From positions 1 to 64,000 of the forward strand of contig NZ_FMYO01000002.1 in assembly GCF_900096895.1 (NCBI RefSeq): DNA of 64,000 nucleotides, given 5' to 3'. The notes beneath the pieces were generated by a model. The model made no database searches. It was not told the DNA's origin and saw only the letters and a list, made by a program, of their open reading frames with translations. A program made the position numbers and the translations under genes. This DNA comes from Acinetobacter kookii. Lineage in GTDB: Bacteria; Pseudomonadota; Gammaproteobacteria; Pseudomonadales; Moraxellaceae. The stretch's first letter is position 1. Every line of letters begins with the position of its first letter. Shown one piece after another: positions 36,401 through 46,489 of this stretch.

Positions 36401-36446
36401 GGTGGATAAATAAAAATCGCCTAGAATTTTACACGTCTTATCCACA
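36401..36446. other. Two DnaA-box-like sites in the thrS upstream region
   Basis: TTATCCACA (36438-36446, plus strand) equals the strong DnaA box and TTATCCACC (36401-36409, minus strand) differs by one base. They are in opposite orientation, 28 bases apart. The region lacks other origin features such as AT-rich 13-mers or a dnaA/gyrB context, so a regulatory or chance occurrence is more likely than an origin. Confidence 0.3.
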
Positions 36447-36548
36447 GGATTAAACCTTTTCACCTATAAAATTCGCAATTTGGCACATTTTGAATTTATT
36501 TGCCAATGCCTTAGCTCTCGCTCAATGCAGCAATTTCCACTTCTTTTT

Positions 36549-37703
36549 TTATTCTCTAAAGCTATCCCATGCTTCGAACTTGCCCTGTGCATAGGCATAT
36601 AGCTGGGCAAATTGCGGAATTACCGCTTCGCTCTGGGTGGGTCTTAAAAACACATAATCATCCCGATCGATCTCACAGGATTTCGGCACCAGCAGCATTT
36701 CCTGATTGCTACTGCGTCCATATAAACCATGCAGCTTGCTTTTTTCAGGATAAAGATAATCGGCCTGCCAGTAACCGCCATACACAAACAGAGCCTTATA
36801 TTTATGCGGAAAATGGTTCAGGACTTCCAGACCCGGCAATTGGCTATAGCGCAAAACTTTTAACACGGGTGTGGCTATCCATAATGCGCATTGCAGTTCA
36901 GCCAGACTGGCCAGCTCGAAATCGCCAGGCTTGAGCAGCAGCGAGCCAAAAGCCAGATCATTACAGACACTCTGCTGACAATGCTGCATAAACGTGGGAC
37001 TGCCGCCACCGTTAAAACATAAATCTTCATGCCATAAATTGGGGAATTGCTGCCGAATAATGTCGATGTACTGTTGATAACTTTGCTGCGATTGTTGATA
37101 ACTCTTTTCCGCAGACTTTAAAAATCTGGGCAATTTGGCGACATGCGCGTCATAACCCATTAAACCGGTGAATTTAAGATGGGCCGAATGTTGCTGGATC
37201 AGCTTGAGCAAGGCCCGAAATTGCTGCGGGTTTTGTACCCCACCCCGATGCAGTCCCACATCAATCTCAATATTCACATTCAGGCAGATGTTAAACCATT
37301 GTGCCAGCTGCAAATATTGCTGCAAGCGCCCCAGATCATCAATCAGCCACTGAATATCTGGCTGCCGATCACCTGCCGCCTGATAAAACTGCTCTACAGC
37401 GTGTATCGGCATCGGTTTGCCCAGCAGAATATCAGCCTGGGGGAATGGTGCATGAATACTGAAAATGTGTGGAAGATGAAACAGCATAAAGCGCCGGGTG
37501 TTCAGTTTTTCACTGGCCAGTTTAAGCAGTGACAGGCTGGCTAGGGATTTCACCACTAAACGCGGTTTTAATTGTGCAGACAAGTGTGGCTGCACAATAT
37601 CCAGATTATGCTGATACGCCGCCAGATCCAGAATCAGTTGTGGCGTACCTGTGCCCTGCTGTTGTAAATCCTGCGTCAGTTGCTGAAAGTAGTCGAATTG
37701 CAT
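36549..37703 (-). CDS. PLP-dependent enzyme, alanine racemase N-terminal / DSD1-like
   Basis: 384 aa from the ATG at 37703 (AGGAG 6 bases upstream; the preceding GTG is too close). The TIM-barrel part has PRLVVKSLASLSLLKLA with the PLP-Lys (about residue 52), VNIEIDVGLHRGG and FNGGGSPTF; the C-terminal beta-domain contains HFPHKYKALFVYGGYW and DRDDYVFLRPTQSEAV, where an H-x-D-x-C-type zinc site of D-threonine aldolase / D-serine dehydratase relatives is not clearly kept (the residues read RPTQSE). The substrate is unknown, probably a D-amino acid. It lies 16 bp after the sugar-lactone oxidase gene. Confidence 0.78.
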   Translation of the reverse strand: MQFDYFQQLTQDLQQQGTGTPQLILDLAAYQHNLDIVQPHLSAQLKPRLVVKSLASLSLLKLASEKLNTRRFMLFHLPHIFSIHAPFPQADILLGKPMPIHAVEQFYQAAGDRQPDIQWLIDDLGRLQQYLQLAQWFNICLNVNIEIDVGLHRGGVQNPQQFRALLKLIQQHSAHLKFTGLMGYDAHVAKLPRFLKSAEKSYQQSQQSYQQYIDIIRQQFPNLWHEDLCFNGGGSPTFMQHCQQSVCNDLAFGSLLLKPGDFELASLAELQCALWIATPVLKVLRYSQLPGLEVLNHFPHKYKALFVYGGYWQADYLYPEKSKLHGLYGRSSNQEMLLVPKSCEIDRDDYVFLRPTQSEAVIPQFAQLYAYAQGKFEAWDSFRE

Positions 37704-37719
37704 CACCCTCTCCTCGTTT

Positions 37720-39000
37720 TCAGAGCAGAAATAATTGCTTTAAATAGGGATTCAGCCATTTTTGCTGAGGGTCCAATTGCTGGCGCAATGCCATAAAATC
37801 ATCCCATTTCGGGTAAAGATCGCGCAGCGAGGCTGCGGTCATGGAGTGCAATTTCCCCCAATGCGGCCGGCCCTGGTATTTCTGCAAAATAGGCTCGACC
37901 AAATCAAATATCGCGTGATAATCCTGCTTGTAAAACTGGTGGATGGAAATGGAAACCGAATCGCGCTGATAAAAAGGACTTAACCAGATATTATCACCTT
38001 TGACATAACGGAACTCGATGGGAAAAAACATCGCGACCTGATGCTTCCTTAAAGTCGCTAAAACTTCCTCCAGACATTGCAAACCGAGTTCGACAGGAAC
38101 CTGATATTCCATTTCATTGAATCTGGTATGGCGCGGTGTGGGAAAAATCTGGCTGGACCAATCCACATGACGAGTCGGTTTGACAAAGACCCTCAGCAGT
38201 TTTTGCAGATAGGGATTAGATGCCGGAATCACCCGGGTCAATTCAGAACACAGCGTTAATAAGGCATCTTCCGAAGGCCATGAATCCTGTCGGGGTTGAA
38301 TGGCTTCATCCGTCTCATCCAGGGTTTTGAGCATCACCTGATCCGAATGAATGAAGGCCCAAAATTCAATATGCCGGTGCTGATTTTTCCATTGATCGAT
38401 ATGGGTAAATACGTCCTGAATTGGACATAAGCGAATCTGCTCTTTTAATTTATAACGGGGCCGATTTTGCAGGGTAATTTTGGTCAGCACTCCCAGGCTG
38501 CCCAGGGCGACACGTCCGGCTTGAAAGATGGCGGTATTTTGCTGATCATCACATTGCAGCAACTCGCCCTCTGCAGTCAACAATTCAAAGCCTTTCACAA
38601 AGGCAGATAGACAGGGCAAATTTATGCCGGTGCCATGCGTGCCGGTAGAAATCGCACCGGCCAGACTTTGCTGGTCAATATCCCCCTGATTCATCAGTGC
38701 CTGATTGATAGGAGCAAGATATTCGCCTAAATCCTCCAGGCGTGTACCCGCTTGAACGGTGCATTGGCTCTTATCTTCATCAAAGGCTACCACACCCTTT
38801 AGCTGATCGAGATTAAGCAGAATTTTATCCGTCTTGACCAAAGCACTAAACGAATGTCCTGCCCCCACAACACGAATATGGGCATAGGACTTCACTATTT
38901 TTCGTAATTCATTCACATGCCGAGGTTGCAAAATTTCTGGATGTGCCTGTTGGCTTCCAGACCAGTTCTGCCATCGGTTATCCGCCTGTTGTATTTTCAT
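37720..39000 (-). CDS. FAD-linked oxidase, D-arabinono-1,4-lactone oxidase family
   Basis: 426 aa. The N-terminal FAD-binding PCMH domain has RVVGAGHSFSALVKTD, where the His of GHS is the usual covalent FAD site, and AGAISTGTHGTG; the C-terminal ALO domain ends with the HWGKLH motif and a YPKWDDFMALRQQLDPQQKWLNPYL tail. Relatives oxidise aldonolactones or alditols (arabinonolactone, gulonolactone, xylitol). AGGGA precedes the ATG. It forms a two-gene unit with the PLP enzyme downstream; the pathway linking the two is not recognised. Confidence 0.86.
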   Translation of the reverse strand: MKIQQADNRWQNWSGSQQAHPEILQPRHVNELRKIVKSYAHIRVVGAGHSFSALVKTDKILLNLDQLKGVVAFDEDKSQCTVQAGTRLEDLGEYLAPINQALMNQGDIDQQSLAGAISTGTHGTGINLPCLSAFVKGFELLTAEGELLQCDDQQNTAIFQAGRVALGSLGVLTKITLQNRPRYKLKEQIRLCPIQDVFTHIDQWKNQHRHIEFWAFIHSDQVMLKTLDETDEAIQPRQDSWPSEDALLTLCSELTRVIPASNPYLQKLLRVFVKPTRHVDWSSQIFPTPRHTRFNEMEYQVPVELGLQCLEEVLATLRKHQVAMFFPIEFRYVKGDNIWLSPFYQRDSVSISIHQFYKQDYHAIFDLVEPILQKYQGRPHWGKLHSMTAASLRDLYPKWDDFMALRQQLDPQQKWLNPYLKQLFLL

Positions 39001-39235
39001 TATTATTCCCTGGCTGATGTTATTTTAATTGCCCGTTTAGAGTAAAATACCTAAAAAAGCAAATATGGGAACCCATGCGTTCAAAAAAAATCCATGCTAT
39101 AAAATAATATTTTAATTTTCAATATGTTAAAAATTATCAAATAGCACTCGACTAAAGCATAAATGCAAGATTTCCAAGAAGTGCATATCTTTTTCAAAAG
39201 GATATCAAAATAAATATATATAACGGAGTTTTAAC

Positions 39236-40876
39236 ATGGTTAGCGCATACGATGAATTACCGCGTACCCCCGCAAATTTTGTAGCGTTGTCCCCTTTACG
39301 CTATCTGGATCGGGCTGCTTATATTTACCCGAACCAAAATGCGATTATTCACGGTAAGCGCCGTATTACCTGGCGTGAAAAATATAATCGTTGCCGTCAG
39401 TTTGCGCACCAACTCCAAAAACTCGGGATCGGTAAAAATGATACCGTTTCGGTACTGCTGCCCAATGTCCCTGCAATGGTTGAAGCACATTTTGCCGTGC
39501 CGATGGCCGGTGCCGTACTGAATACCTTAAATACCCGTCTGGATGCCAAAACAGTTGCCTTCATGCTGGAACACGCCGAAAGCAAGGTGCTGCTGGTTGA
39601 CCCTGAATTCAGCAAGCTTGCCACAGAAGCCTTGGCGCTGATCCCGCAAGAAATTTATGTTATTGATGTAGCCGATGAAGAATATGAGGGTGAAGATACC
39701 CGTATTGGCCAGATCGAATATGAAGACTGGATTGCGCAAGGCGATGCCAATTTTGAATGGCATTTGCCAGCGGATGAATGGGATGCCATCAGCTTAAGCT
39801 ACACCTCGGGCACCACGGGCAACCCGAAAGGCGTGGTGTACCATCACCGTGGTGCTTACATTAATGCCGCCAGTAATATCATTGCCTGCGGCATGATGCC
39901 TCGCGCGACCTATTTATGGACGTTGCCATTGTTCCACTGTAATGGCTGGTGCTTTGCCTGGACCATGGCGGCCAATGGCGGTACCAACGTCTGCCTGCGC
40001 AAAGTCGATGCTGAACTGATTTTTAAACTGATTGCCGAACATAAAGTCGATTATTTCTGTGGCGCACCGATTGTTTTGTCAATGCTGATCAACACCCCGG
40101 AAGAGAAAAAGACCCAGATTAATCACCGTGTCGAAGTAATGGTTGCCGGTGCTGCGCCGCCGGCTGCGATTATTGAAGGCATGCGTAATATTGGCATTAA
40201 TGTCACTCACGTCTATGGTTTAACTGAAACTTACGGCCCTTCTGCACTCTGTGCCTCACAAGCGGGCTGGAGCGAACTGTCGATTCAGGAACAGGCACAA
40301 CTGCACTCCCGTCAGGGCGTTCCATACCCATTACAAGACGGTATGAAAGTGCTTGATCCGGACACCATGCAGGAAGTTCCGCATGATGGTAAAACCATGG
40401 GCGAAATTATGTTCCGCGGTAATATCGTCATGAAAGGCTATTTAAAGAATCCGGAAGCAACGGCCGAGGCCTTCGCTGGTGGCTGGTTCCACACTGGCGA
40501 CTTGGCGGTTTGCCAGCCGGATGGCTATGCCAAGATTACCGACCGCTCTAAAGATGTGATTATTTCCGGTGGTGAAAATATTTCCTCTCTCGAAGTGGAG
40601 GAAGTACTGTACCAGCACCCTGCGGTCCTGACGGCAGCAGTCGTAGCGAAACCGGATCCGCGCTGGCAGGAAGTTCCATGTGCCTTTGTGGAGCTCAAAC
40701 AAGGCAAAACGGCAACAGCTGAAGAACTGATTGAGTTCTGCAAACAACACTTAGCACGCTTTAAAGTACCGAAAGATGTGGTGATTACCGAGATTCCAAA
40801 GACATCTACCGGCAAACTGCAAAAATTCATCTTGCGTGACTGGGCCAAAGAACGTGCTACAGGTGAGTTTCAGTAA
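39236..40876 (+). CDS. Acyl-CoA synthetase (AMP-forming), medium/long-chain type
   Basis: 546-aa ANL-superfamily adenylating enzyme. P-loop-like motif SLSYTSGTTGNPKGVVYHHRGAY (about 182-204), A5 HVYGLTETYGP, A7 GGWFHTGDLA, A8 DRSKDVIISGGENISSLEVEE, and the C-terminal catalytic Lys in PKTSTGKLQKF. It activates a carboxylic acid to acyl-CoA via acyl-AMP; the sequence style resembles AlkK/FadD-like fatty acyl-CoA ligases. GGAG lies 8 bases before the ATG. It is a single gene, divergent from the oxidase. Confidence 0.9.
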   Translation: MVSAYDELPRTPANFVALSPLRYLDRAAYIYPNQNAIIHGKRRITWREKYNRCRQFAHQLQKLGIGKNDTVSVLLPNVPAMVEAHFAVPMAGAVLNTLNTRLDAKTVAFMLEHAESKVLLVDPEFSKLATEALALIPQEIYVIDVADEEYEGEDTRIGQIEYEDWIAQGDANFEWHLPADEWDAISLSYTSGTTGNPKGVVYHHRGAYINAASNIIACGMMPRATYLWTLPLFHCNGWCFAWTMAANGGTNVCLRKVDAELIFKLIAEHKVDYFCGAPIVLSMLINTPEEKKTQINHRVEVMVAGAAPPAAIIEGMRNIGINVTHVYGLTETYGPSALCASQAGWSELSIQEQAQLHSRQGVPYPLQDGMKVLDPDTMQEVPHDGKTMGEIMFRGNIVMKGYLKNPEATAEAFAGGWFHTGDLAVCQPDGYAKITDRSKDVIISGGENISSLEVEEVLYQHPAVLTAAVVAKPDPRWQEVPCAFVELKQGKTATAEELIEFCKQHLARFKVPKDVVITEIPKTSTGKLQKFILRDWAKERATGEFQ

Positions 40877-40910
40877 TTTCTTTTTAACATCACAATAACC
40901 TCCATCCCGA

Positions 40911-40933
40911 CCTTCCTCCTACAAGGAGGAAGG
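40911..40933. repeat. Intergenic hairpin, REP-like
   Basis: CCTTCCTCCT-aca-AGGAGGAAGG, 10-bp perfect stem without a T run, in the gap between convergent genes. Composition resembles the hairpins at 19996-20086. Confidence 0.55.
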
Positions 40934-40973
40934 AGAATGCGGAACCTTAGAAAAAGAAAACTATTGAGGCATA

Positions 40974-41001
40974 AAAAAGCGACTCCATCGGGTCGCTTTT
41001 T
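40974..41001. terminator. Bidirectional terminator, acyl-CoA ligase / darP
   Basis: AAAAAGCGAC / GTCGCTTTTT, 10-bp stem with an 8-base loop and poly-T on both strands. Confidence 0.87.
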
Positions 41002-41022
41002 TATTATCAGCAAAGCTCCAGA

Positions 41023-41556
41023 TCAATTATCTGAAATCAAAGCCACTTGCTGAATATAGTTAAACAGTTTTAACTTGGATGCTGCCAGCTCTTCTTCGGT
41101 TGCCTGATTTTTGATATCACGATGGATACGCAAAATATGCTGGCGAATCGCATGATGCTCGGCGGCATTGTGCGCTTTTATGAACTCTTTAATCACCGGA
41201 TCACCTTGCGCGATCATACGATCGACCCAACGTTGCAACTGTGCGGTTTTTTTCGCACCCTGCTGCGGGGTAAGGTAAGACAAAATCATGGTTTCATCTT
41301 CATTACGCAATAATTTTCCTACACGCTGAAACTGACGGCGACGCGCTTCATGTGAAGTAATGCTTTGCACATCCAGTAAAGCATCAATCAGACGTTCTTC
41401 CACCGGAAGGTTTTTAATTTGTTTGATACTCAACTGAGCCAGTTGCTCACCCAAAGCAGCCATGCGCTGAACTGCTTTTTTCTGTTCGGTTTTACTCGCA
41501 CGTCCTTCTAAACTTTCAAAGTCATCTTCAGTAAAACGGTTCGGTCGACGTGCCAC
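41023..41556 (-). CDS. darP: Ribosome biogenesis factor DarP (YjgA, DUF615)
   Basis: 177 aa, mainly helical, basic N terminus MARRPNRFTEDDFESLEGRASKTEQKKAVQ. It promotes late 50S subunit maturation. The family signatures LPVEERLIDALLDVQSITSHEARRRQFQRVGKLLR and RIHRDIKNQ are seen. It starts 2 bp after the HPr-like gene, the end of a rapZ-HPr-darP unit. Confidence 0.93.
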   Translation of the reverse strand: MARRPNRFTEDDFESLEGRASKTEQKKAVQRMAALGEQLAQLSIKQIKNLPVEERLIDALLDVQSITSHEARRRQFQRVGKLLRNEDETMILSYLTPQQGAKKTAQLQRWVDRMIAQGDPVIKEFIKAHNAAEHHAIRQHILRIHRDIKNQATEEELAASKLKLFNYIQQVALISDN

Positions 41557-41558
41557 GA

Positions 41559-41828
41559 TTAATCTGCCTCGTAAAATTTTGCTGCAAATAATGCCTGAAT
41601 TTCAGATAAAGCCTGTTCTTCATCTGCACCTTCAAGCACTAAGCGTAAAGTTGTGCCCTTGCCTGCACCGAGCATCAGCAAGGACATAATATTTTTTGCA
41701 TCTACCAATTTGTTGCCTTTACCAATTTGAATCGATGAACGAAATTTGGTGGTAACTTCGATTAGCTTTCCAGACGCACGCGCATGTAAACCTAGTTTAT
41801 TAATTACGTCAACAGTTGTGTCAATCAT
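41559..41828 (-). CDS. HPr-family phosphocarrier (NPr-like)
   Basis: 89 aa from the ATG at 41828, which overlaps the rapZ stop (ATGA); the frame is open further upstream inside rapZ. The phosphorylatable His15 sits in [12 protein letters not shown], and a Ser-region [14 protein letters not shown] follows. Its place behind rapZ matches the nitrogen-PTS protein NPr (ptsO) of the rpoN gene neighbourhood in other proteobacteria, rather than the sugar PTS; no EI or EIIA gene is in the window. Confidence 0.9.
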   Translation of the reverse strand: MIDTTVDVINKLGLHARASGKLIEVTTKFRSSIQIGKGNKLVDAKNIMSLLMLGAGKGTTLRLVLEGADEEQALSEIQALFAAKFYEAD

Positions 41829-42676
41829 GACCAGTGCTTCATTTCTCTGTGGAGGACTTGAATAGACCATTTTTCCTCAAGGGCTTTTTTGAGTCTATCT
41901 ACGATATATACGGAACGATGCTGCCCGCCGGTACAGCCAATGGATACCGTCATATAGTGACGATGCCCTTCTGCAAAGGCAGGCAACCACTTATCTAAAA
42001 AATGATAAATGTCTTGGAACATTTCATTGGTTTGTTCACTTTGCAGCAAAAACTGTTGCACAGGCAAATCTAAACCTGAATATTTGCGCAATTCCAGATC
42101 CCAATGTGGATTAGGCAAATGACGTACGTCAAATACATAATCGGCATCAAGTGGAATACCGTGCTTATAACCAAATGATTGTAAAATTAAAATGAGGTTA
42201 TCTGATTGTCCAAGTTTAGACAACAAGGTGTGTTTCAGATCATGGACGCTTTTATCGGTGGTATCAATATGCACCGTTGAACGCAATTGTATGGGAAGCA
42301 ATAAAGTTTTTTCTTCCTGTATACATTCAATCAGGCTTTTAAAACGACCGGCTAAAGGATGTGGACGGCGCGATGCACTAAAACGGGAAATCAGTTCCTG
42401 GTCCTGGGTGGTCAAATAAATGATATCCACCGAACCATGCTTCTGCAGTTGTTCAAAAACATGGTCGAACTCTTGCAGGTCTGCACGGGTGCTGCGCACA
42501 TCTACGCCCAGTGCCAGCTGTTCCAGGTTATTGTCACGATCCAGCTTTTCTACAATTTCCGGCAGCAATGCCAGCGGCAAATTATCAATACAGTAATAGC
42601 CCAAATCTTCAAGCACCTGTAAAGCAGATGATTTTCCTGATCCGGATTGTCCTGTAACGATTAAAATACGCTTCAT
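41825..42676 (-). CDS. rapZ: RNase adapter protein / nucleotide-binding protein RapZ
   Basis: 283 aa. Walker [11 protein letters not shown] (about residues 8-17), [18 protein letters not shown] and C-terminal [23 protein letters not shown] are family hallmarks. In E. coli RapZ binds the small RNAs GlmY/GlmZ and directs RNase E, setting GlcN6P synthase levels; whether a GlmZ-type circuit exists here is unknown. Coupled to the HPr-like gene. Confidence 0.95.
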   Translation of the reverse strand: MKRILIVTGQSGSGKSSALQVLEDLGYYCIDNLPLALLPEIVEKLDRDNNLEQLALGVDVRSTRADLQEFDHVFEQLQKHGSVDIIYLTTQDQELISRFSASRRPHPLAGRFKSLIECIQEEKTLLLPIQLRSTVHIDTTDKSVHDLKHTLLSKLGQSDNLILILQSFGYKHGIPLDADYVFDVRHLPNPHWDLELRKYSGLDLPVQQFLLQSEQTNEMFQDIYHFLDKWLPAFAEGHRHYMTVSIGCTGGQHRSVYIVDRLKKALEEKWSIQVLHREMKHWS

Positions 42677-42702
42677 GGCAAGGCTGTCCTTAATAGTGAA
42701 GT

Positions 42703-43548
42703 CTATGCAGTATGCTTAACCTGCAAGTTGTCAATCAGTCGGGTTTTGCCCAATTTGGCTGCCACAAACAGCACCACATCCTGATCAAAAGCTTCTATTT
42801 TTTGTAATTCTGGAGTACGCGCTTCCACATAATCCACAATAAAACCAGCTTGTGTCAACTTTTGCTTCATATTTTCTAACACTTCAGCAAGACTGACACC
42901 ACTGTGCAATTGCTGTTCGGCAGCAGTTAAACTTTGATAAATGGTCGGCGCAATGGCACGGTGTTCTGCACTCAAATAACCATTACGCGAACTGAGCGCC
43001 AAACCATCTTTGGCACGGGTAATCGGTACACCAATCACTTCCAGCGGAATGTTCAGGTCACGAACAAACTGACGAATCACTGCCAGTTGCTGATAGTCCT
43101 TTTCACCAAAGAAGGCATAGTTGGGCTGAACAATATTGAACAGTTTAGTGACCACCACCGCCACGCCATCAAAATGACCCGGACGCTGCAACCCGCATAA
43201 GTCATTGGTAATATCAGACACGCTAATATTGGTTAAACGTGGCTTATTGCCATACATCTGCTCAACGCTCGGCGCAAAAATAATGTCACAGCCGACATCT
43301 GCCAGCAAATGGCTATCCTGCTCCAGAGTCCGTGGATAGCTGTCAAAATCTTCGTTGGGTCCAAACTGGATCGGATTGACAAAGATACTGACCACGACAA
43401 CATCACAGATTTTTTTGGCTTCACGCACCAGGTTTAAATGCCCTTCGTGCAAATTGCCCATGGTCGGGACAAAACCGATAATTTTTCGTGCCGATCGAGC
43501 TGGACTCAGTGAAGCGCTTAATCCCTGAATGGTGGTTTCTGTTTTCAT
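42703..43548 (-). CDS. panC: Pantothenate synthetase
   Basis: 281 aa. Joins pantoate and beta-alanine with ATP in coenzyme A synthesis. The HIGH-like region is [20 protein letters not shown], with [31 protein letters not shown] and the KMSKS-like region around SSRNGYLS. It begins 2 bp after panB. Confidence 0.97.
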   Translation of the reverse strand: MKTETTIQGLSASLSPARSARKIIGFVPTMGNLHEGHLNLVREAKKICDVVVVSIFVNPIQFGPNEDFDSYPRTLEQDSHLLADVGCDIIFAPSVEQMYGNKPRLTNISVSDITNDLCGLQRPGHFDGVAVVVTKLFNIVQPNYAFFGEKDYQQLAVIRQFVRDLNIPLEVIGVPITRAKDGLALSSRNGYLSAEHRAIAPTIYQSLTAAEQQLHSGVSLAEVLENMKQKLTQAGFIVDYVEARTPELQKIEAFDQDVVLFVAAKLGKTRLIDNLQVKHTA

Positions 43549-43550
43549 GT

Positions 43551-44360
43551 TTACAGCTCGACTTGAAAAGTTTGTTCTTTAGCAGGAAAAGATTGATCTT
43601 GTACCGCTGCATGGTAAGCCTTAAAAGCATCCAGAATTGCAGTTTCCCCGGCCTGTTCTTTCATAAAATTACGGACAAATTTGGCCACATGACCACCGGT
43701 CAGTCCAAGCATATCTTGAACAACCAGCACCTGGCCGTCCGTGTCTGCCCCCGCGCCAATACCAATCACAGGCGTATGCGGGAACAACTCACTAATTTCC
43801 TTACCCACCTGCGCCGGAACACATTCCAGTAGCAGTACCGCAGCACCAGCGTCCACCACAGCCTTACAATCGGCAATCAGCTGATCGGCGGCTTCACGGG
43901 TACGCGCCTGAACCTTATAGCCGCCAAACACATGCACGGATTGTGGAGTCAGGCCCAAATGCACACACACAGGAATACCATTGCGGGTCAAGACCTGAAC
44001 GGTTTCCGCCAGCCATGCGCCCCCTTCTATTTTCACCATGTGCGCACCAGCTTGCATCACTTGTTTGGCACTGATTAATGCATCATTCAGCGTGGCATAG
44101 CTCATAAATGGCAAATCAGTCAGAATAAAGGCATGCTGGTTGCCGCGTCGAACGGCTGCCGTGTGATAAGCCATATCCTGTACTGTCACAGGTAAGGTAG
44201 AATCACAACCCTGAATGGTCATTCCTAAAGAATCACCCACCAGAATTGTATCAATTTCAGCAACTTCCATTGCTTTCGCCATACTCGCATCGTAACAAGT
44301 CAGGCAGGAGAATTTGCGGCCTTGCGCTTTAAATTTTCTTAAGTCACTTAGACTAATCAT
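43551..44360 (-). CDS. panB: 3-methyl-2-oxobutanoate hydroxymethyltransferase
   Basis: 269 aa. Adds a hydroxymethyl group from methylenetetrahydrofolate to ketoisovalerate to form ketopantoate. Signatures: [46 protein letters not shown] and [27 protein letters not shown] precedes the ATG. First gene of panB-panC, 47 bp after folK; both ends of the pathway share folate and CoA metabolism. Confidence 0.97.
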   Translation of the reverse strand: MISLSDLRKFKAQGRKFSCLTCYDASMAKAMEVAEIDTILVGDSLGMTIQGCDSTLPVTVQDMAYHTAAVRRGNQHAFILTDLPFMSYATLNDALISAKQVMQAGAHMVKIEGGAWLAETVQVLTRNGIPVCVHLGLTPQSVHVFGGYKVQARTREAADQLIADCKAVVDAGAAVLLLECVPAQVGKEISELFPHTPVIGIGAGADTDGQVLVVQDMLGLTGGHVAKFVRNFMKEQAGETAILDAFKAYHAAVQDQSFPAKEQTFQVEL

Positions 44361-44407
44361 CTGGATCTTCCTCTTATGACGACTTTCTCAAGCGGTCATG
44401 CAAAAAA

Positions 44408-44896
44408 TTAAATATTTGCCCAATTTCCATCATCCAATACGCTAAGCGTTGGATGTTGCAATATCGGTAAATCTTTTAATAATTGTCCTTTGATTTGTAA
44501 ATTTGCCTCTAAATCGAGTAATGGCATCAGCACAAAATCCCGCTCCATGACACCAATATGTGGCACGGTCAAACGCTCATTCTGAATCTGTTCTTCGCCA
44601 TACATCAGGAGATCCAGGTCCAAAGTCCGTTCGCCCCAACGGCGCAGTCGAACCCGACCTGATTCCTGTTCAAAACGCTGCAATTCATCCAGCAATGCAA
44701 GGGGTTCCAGGTCTGTAACCAGCTGTACAGCTGCATTTAAGTAGTTGGGCTGGTCTTGCGGCCCCATTGGAGGGCTTTGGTACAACCGGGAGGTTTTCAC
44801 GGCTCCCAGCGTTGCCAGCTTCTGTACGGCTTCTGCCAGAATTTGACGTGAATCCCCCAGGTTACTGCCTAAGCCGATATAGGTTACTGTCATCAT
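44408..44896 (-). CDS. folK: 2-amino-4-hydroxy-6-hydroxymethyldihydropteridine pyrophosphokinase
   Basis: 162 aa. Transfers pyrophosphate from ATP to the pterin in folate synthesis. YIGLGSNLGD at the N terminus, the PMGPQDQPNYLNA pterin loop and the signature RWGERTLDLDLLMYG are visible. The ATG at 44896 overlaps the pcnB stop; a second ATG follows immediately. Confidence 0.96.
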   Translation of the reverse strand: MMTVTYIGLGSNLGDSRQILAEAVQKLATLGAVKTSRLYQSPPMGPQDQPNYLNAAVQLVTDLEPLALLDELQRFEQESGRVRLRRWGERTLDLDLLMYGEEQIQNERLTVPHIGVMERDFVLMPLLDLEANLQIKGQLLKDLPILQHPTLSVLDDGNWANI

Positions 44897-46353
44897 TGTG
44901 TCGGTCCAAAAATCACCTGGCTTAAATCACGCTTGACCCGTTTGCGTTTTAAAATTGGATGGTCATAACCAATTTCCGAGCCGCCTGAGGCAACATTTTG
45001 AACGGGTTTTTCAGATTTTGCCCGACTCTTGCGTTCACGACGACTACGCGGTTCAGGCTCGTTCACCAAAGGCTCAATTTCAGTAACTGCCGCAACCGGT
45101 TTCGTTTCTACCACATCTTCTGTAGTTGCCTTGCGGCGGCTTTTTGCACGCTGGCGGTTATATTGACTGATGGCGCGTTCTTTTTCATCCGTAGACATCT
45201 GTTGATACGCATCCCACCATAGGCCCATACCCTGAGTGGTATCGTCACCCGATTTCTCACGCAGTAACAGAAAGTCAAATCCGGCACGGAAACGCGCATG
45301 TGTTGATAAAGCCTGAATTTGCTGCGGCTTCGGATTAAGCAAACGCGTTTGCATTTCCCACACTTCACGAATAAAGGTTTCTGCAAAACGTGGAATGATG
45401 GTCCGGGTGGCCTGGCGTTTTAAAACATCCAAACCGGCTTGTGCTCTTGCCTCTGCCGGAACGATCCCTTTACCCAAATAAAAGTCACAACGCTCTAAAA
45501 AAGGTTTCCACAACAATACCGCATAGAAGAATGCAGGATTGATGGTCTTGCCAATTTGAATACGCTGATCGGTATTGATCGCAGCACGTTCAATAAAGGT
45601 GGAGATATCCGGGCTGATGTCTGCAAACAGCTGACGCCAAATACCGAAATCTATCAACATGGGCAGCACCCGGTTCAAATGCCCCATGGTGAATAATTTT
45701 TGTGATTCATCATATAAGCGGTGCGGAGAGATATCACGCAACAGCTGGGTCATTTCAGGGGTAAAAATCTCTAAAATTTCAGGGGCAATATTAAAATTTA
45801 ATTTTGCAGCAAAACGCAAAGTACGCAGCATCCGTACCGGATCTTCTTCGAAACGTAAGGTTGGGTCACCCAACAAGCGCAAGGTTTTATTTTTTATATC
45901 ATCAATGGCATGACAGAAATCCAGCACAATCCCTTTACGCGGCTGGTAATACATCGCATTAATGGAAAAGTCACGGCGGGCAAAATCCTGTTCAATGGTG
46001 CCCCAGTTATTGTCACGTAAAATCATGCCTGAAGCAGAAGTGACGGCTTTTTTAGGCGGTGCACGGAAAGTGGCGACTTCGATCAGCTCGCGGCCGGCAT
46101 AGACATGAGCAAGCTCAAAACGTCGTCCGATAATACGGCAACGTCGTCCGAAAACTTCTTTTACCTGAGCGGGGGTTGCATTGGTGACCGCATCAAAATC
46201 TTTAGGATTCAGACCTAAGATCAAGTCACGGACACCTCCACCGACGATATAAGCTTCATAGCCAGCCTTGGTTAAAGCATCGATAACATCTAATATGGAA
46301 GAAGGTAATTGAGCGGTTGATAAACCACATTTTGACGCGCGCAAAGTTTGCAA
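44893..46353 (-). CDS. pcnB: Poly(A) polymerase I (TTG start)
   Basis: 486 aa. Adds poly(A) tails that mark RNAs for decay. Nucleotidyltransferase core: VGGGVRDLILGLNPKDFDAVTNATP with the catalytic Asp pair, RRDFSINAM and FEEDPVRMLRTLRFAAKL. The C-terminal tail (about 400-486) is strongly basic (RQRAKSRRKATTED, RSRRERKSRAKS) and ends in FGP-type residues. No ATG precedes the conserved domain; TTG at 46353 with AGGAG 10 bases upstream is the best start. Some relatives are tRNA nucleotidyltransferases, but the long basic tail and the folK neighbour favour pcnB. Confidence 0.93.
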   Translation of the reverse strand: MQTLRASKCGLSTAQLPSSILDVIDALTKAGYEAYIVGGGVRDLILGLNPKDFDAVTNATPAQVKEVFGRRCRIIGRRFELAHVYAGRELIEVATFRAPPKKAVTSASGMILRDNNWGTIEQDFARRDFSINAMYYQPRKGIVLDFCHAIDDIKNKTLRLLGDPTLRFEEDPVRMLRTLRFAAKLNFNIAPEILEIFTPEMTQLLRDISPHRLYDESQKLFTMGHLNRVLPMLIDFGIWRQLFADISPDISTFIERAAINTDQRIQIGKTINPAFFYAVLLWKPFLERCDFYLGKGIVPAEARAQAGLDVLKRQATRTIIPRFAETFIREVWEMQTRLLNPKPQQIQALSTHARFRAGFDFLLLREKSGDDTTQGMGLWWDAYQQMSTDEKERAISQYNRQRAKSRRKATTEDVVETKPVAAVTEIEPLVNEPEPRSRRERKSRAKSEKPVQNVASGGSEIGYDHPILKRKRVKRDLSQVIFGPTQ

Positions 46354-46489
46354 AAGACGCTGTCTCCTACGTCTGAACGTAAAATATCTAAGATGACGCT
46401 AATCATATCTCTAACACAATCAAAGGGCAATTTGATTATCTCGATGCTCAATACTTTGTTCAATATTCTAAGCGGCTATTGCCATTCTT

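Noticed and set aside
33349-36446. Replication origin suggested by DnaA-box-like sequences
   Set aside because: One match lies inside hsp20 coding sequence and only two lie near thrS; no cluster, no AT-rich unwinding element and no dnaA-dnaN-gyrB genes.
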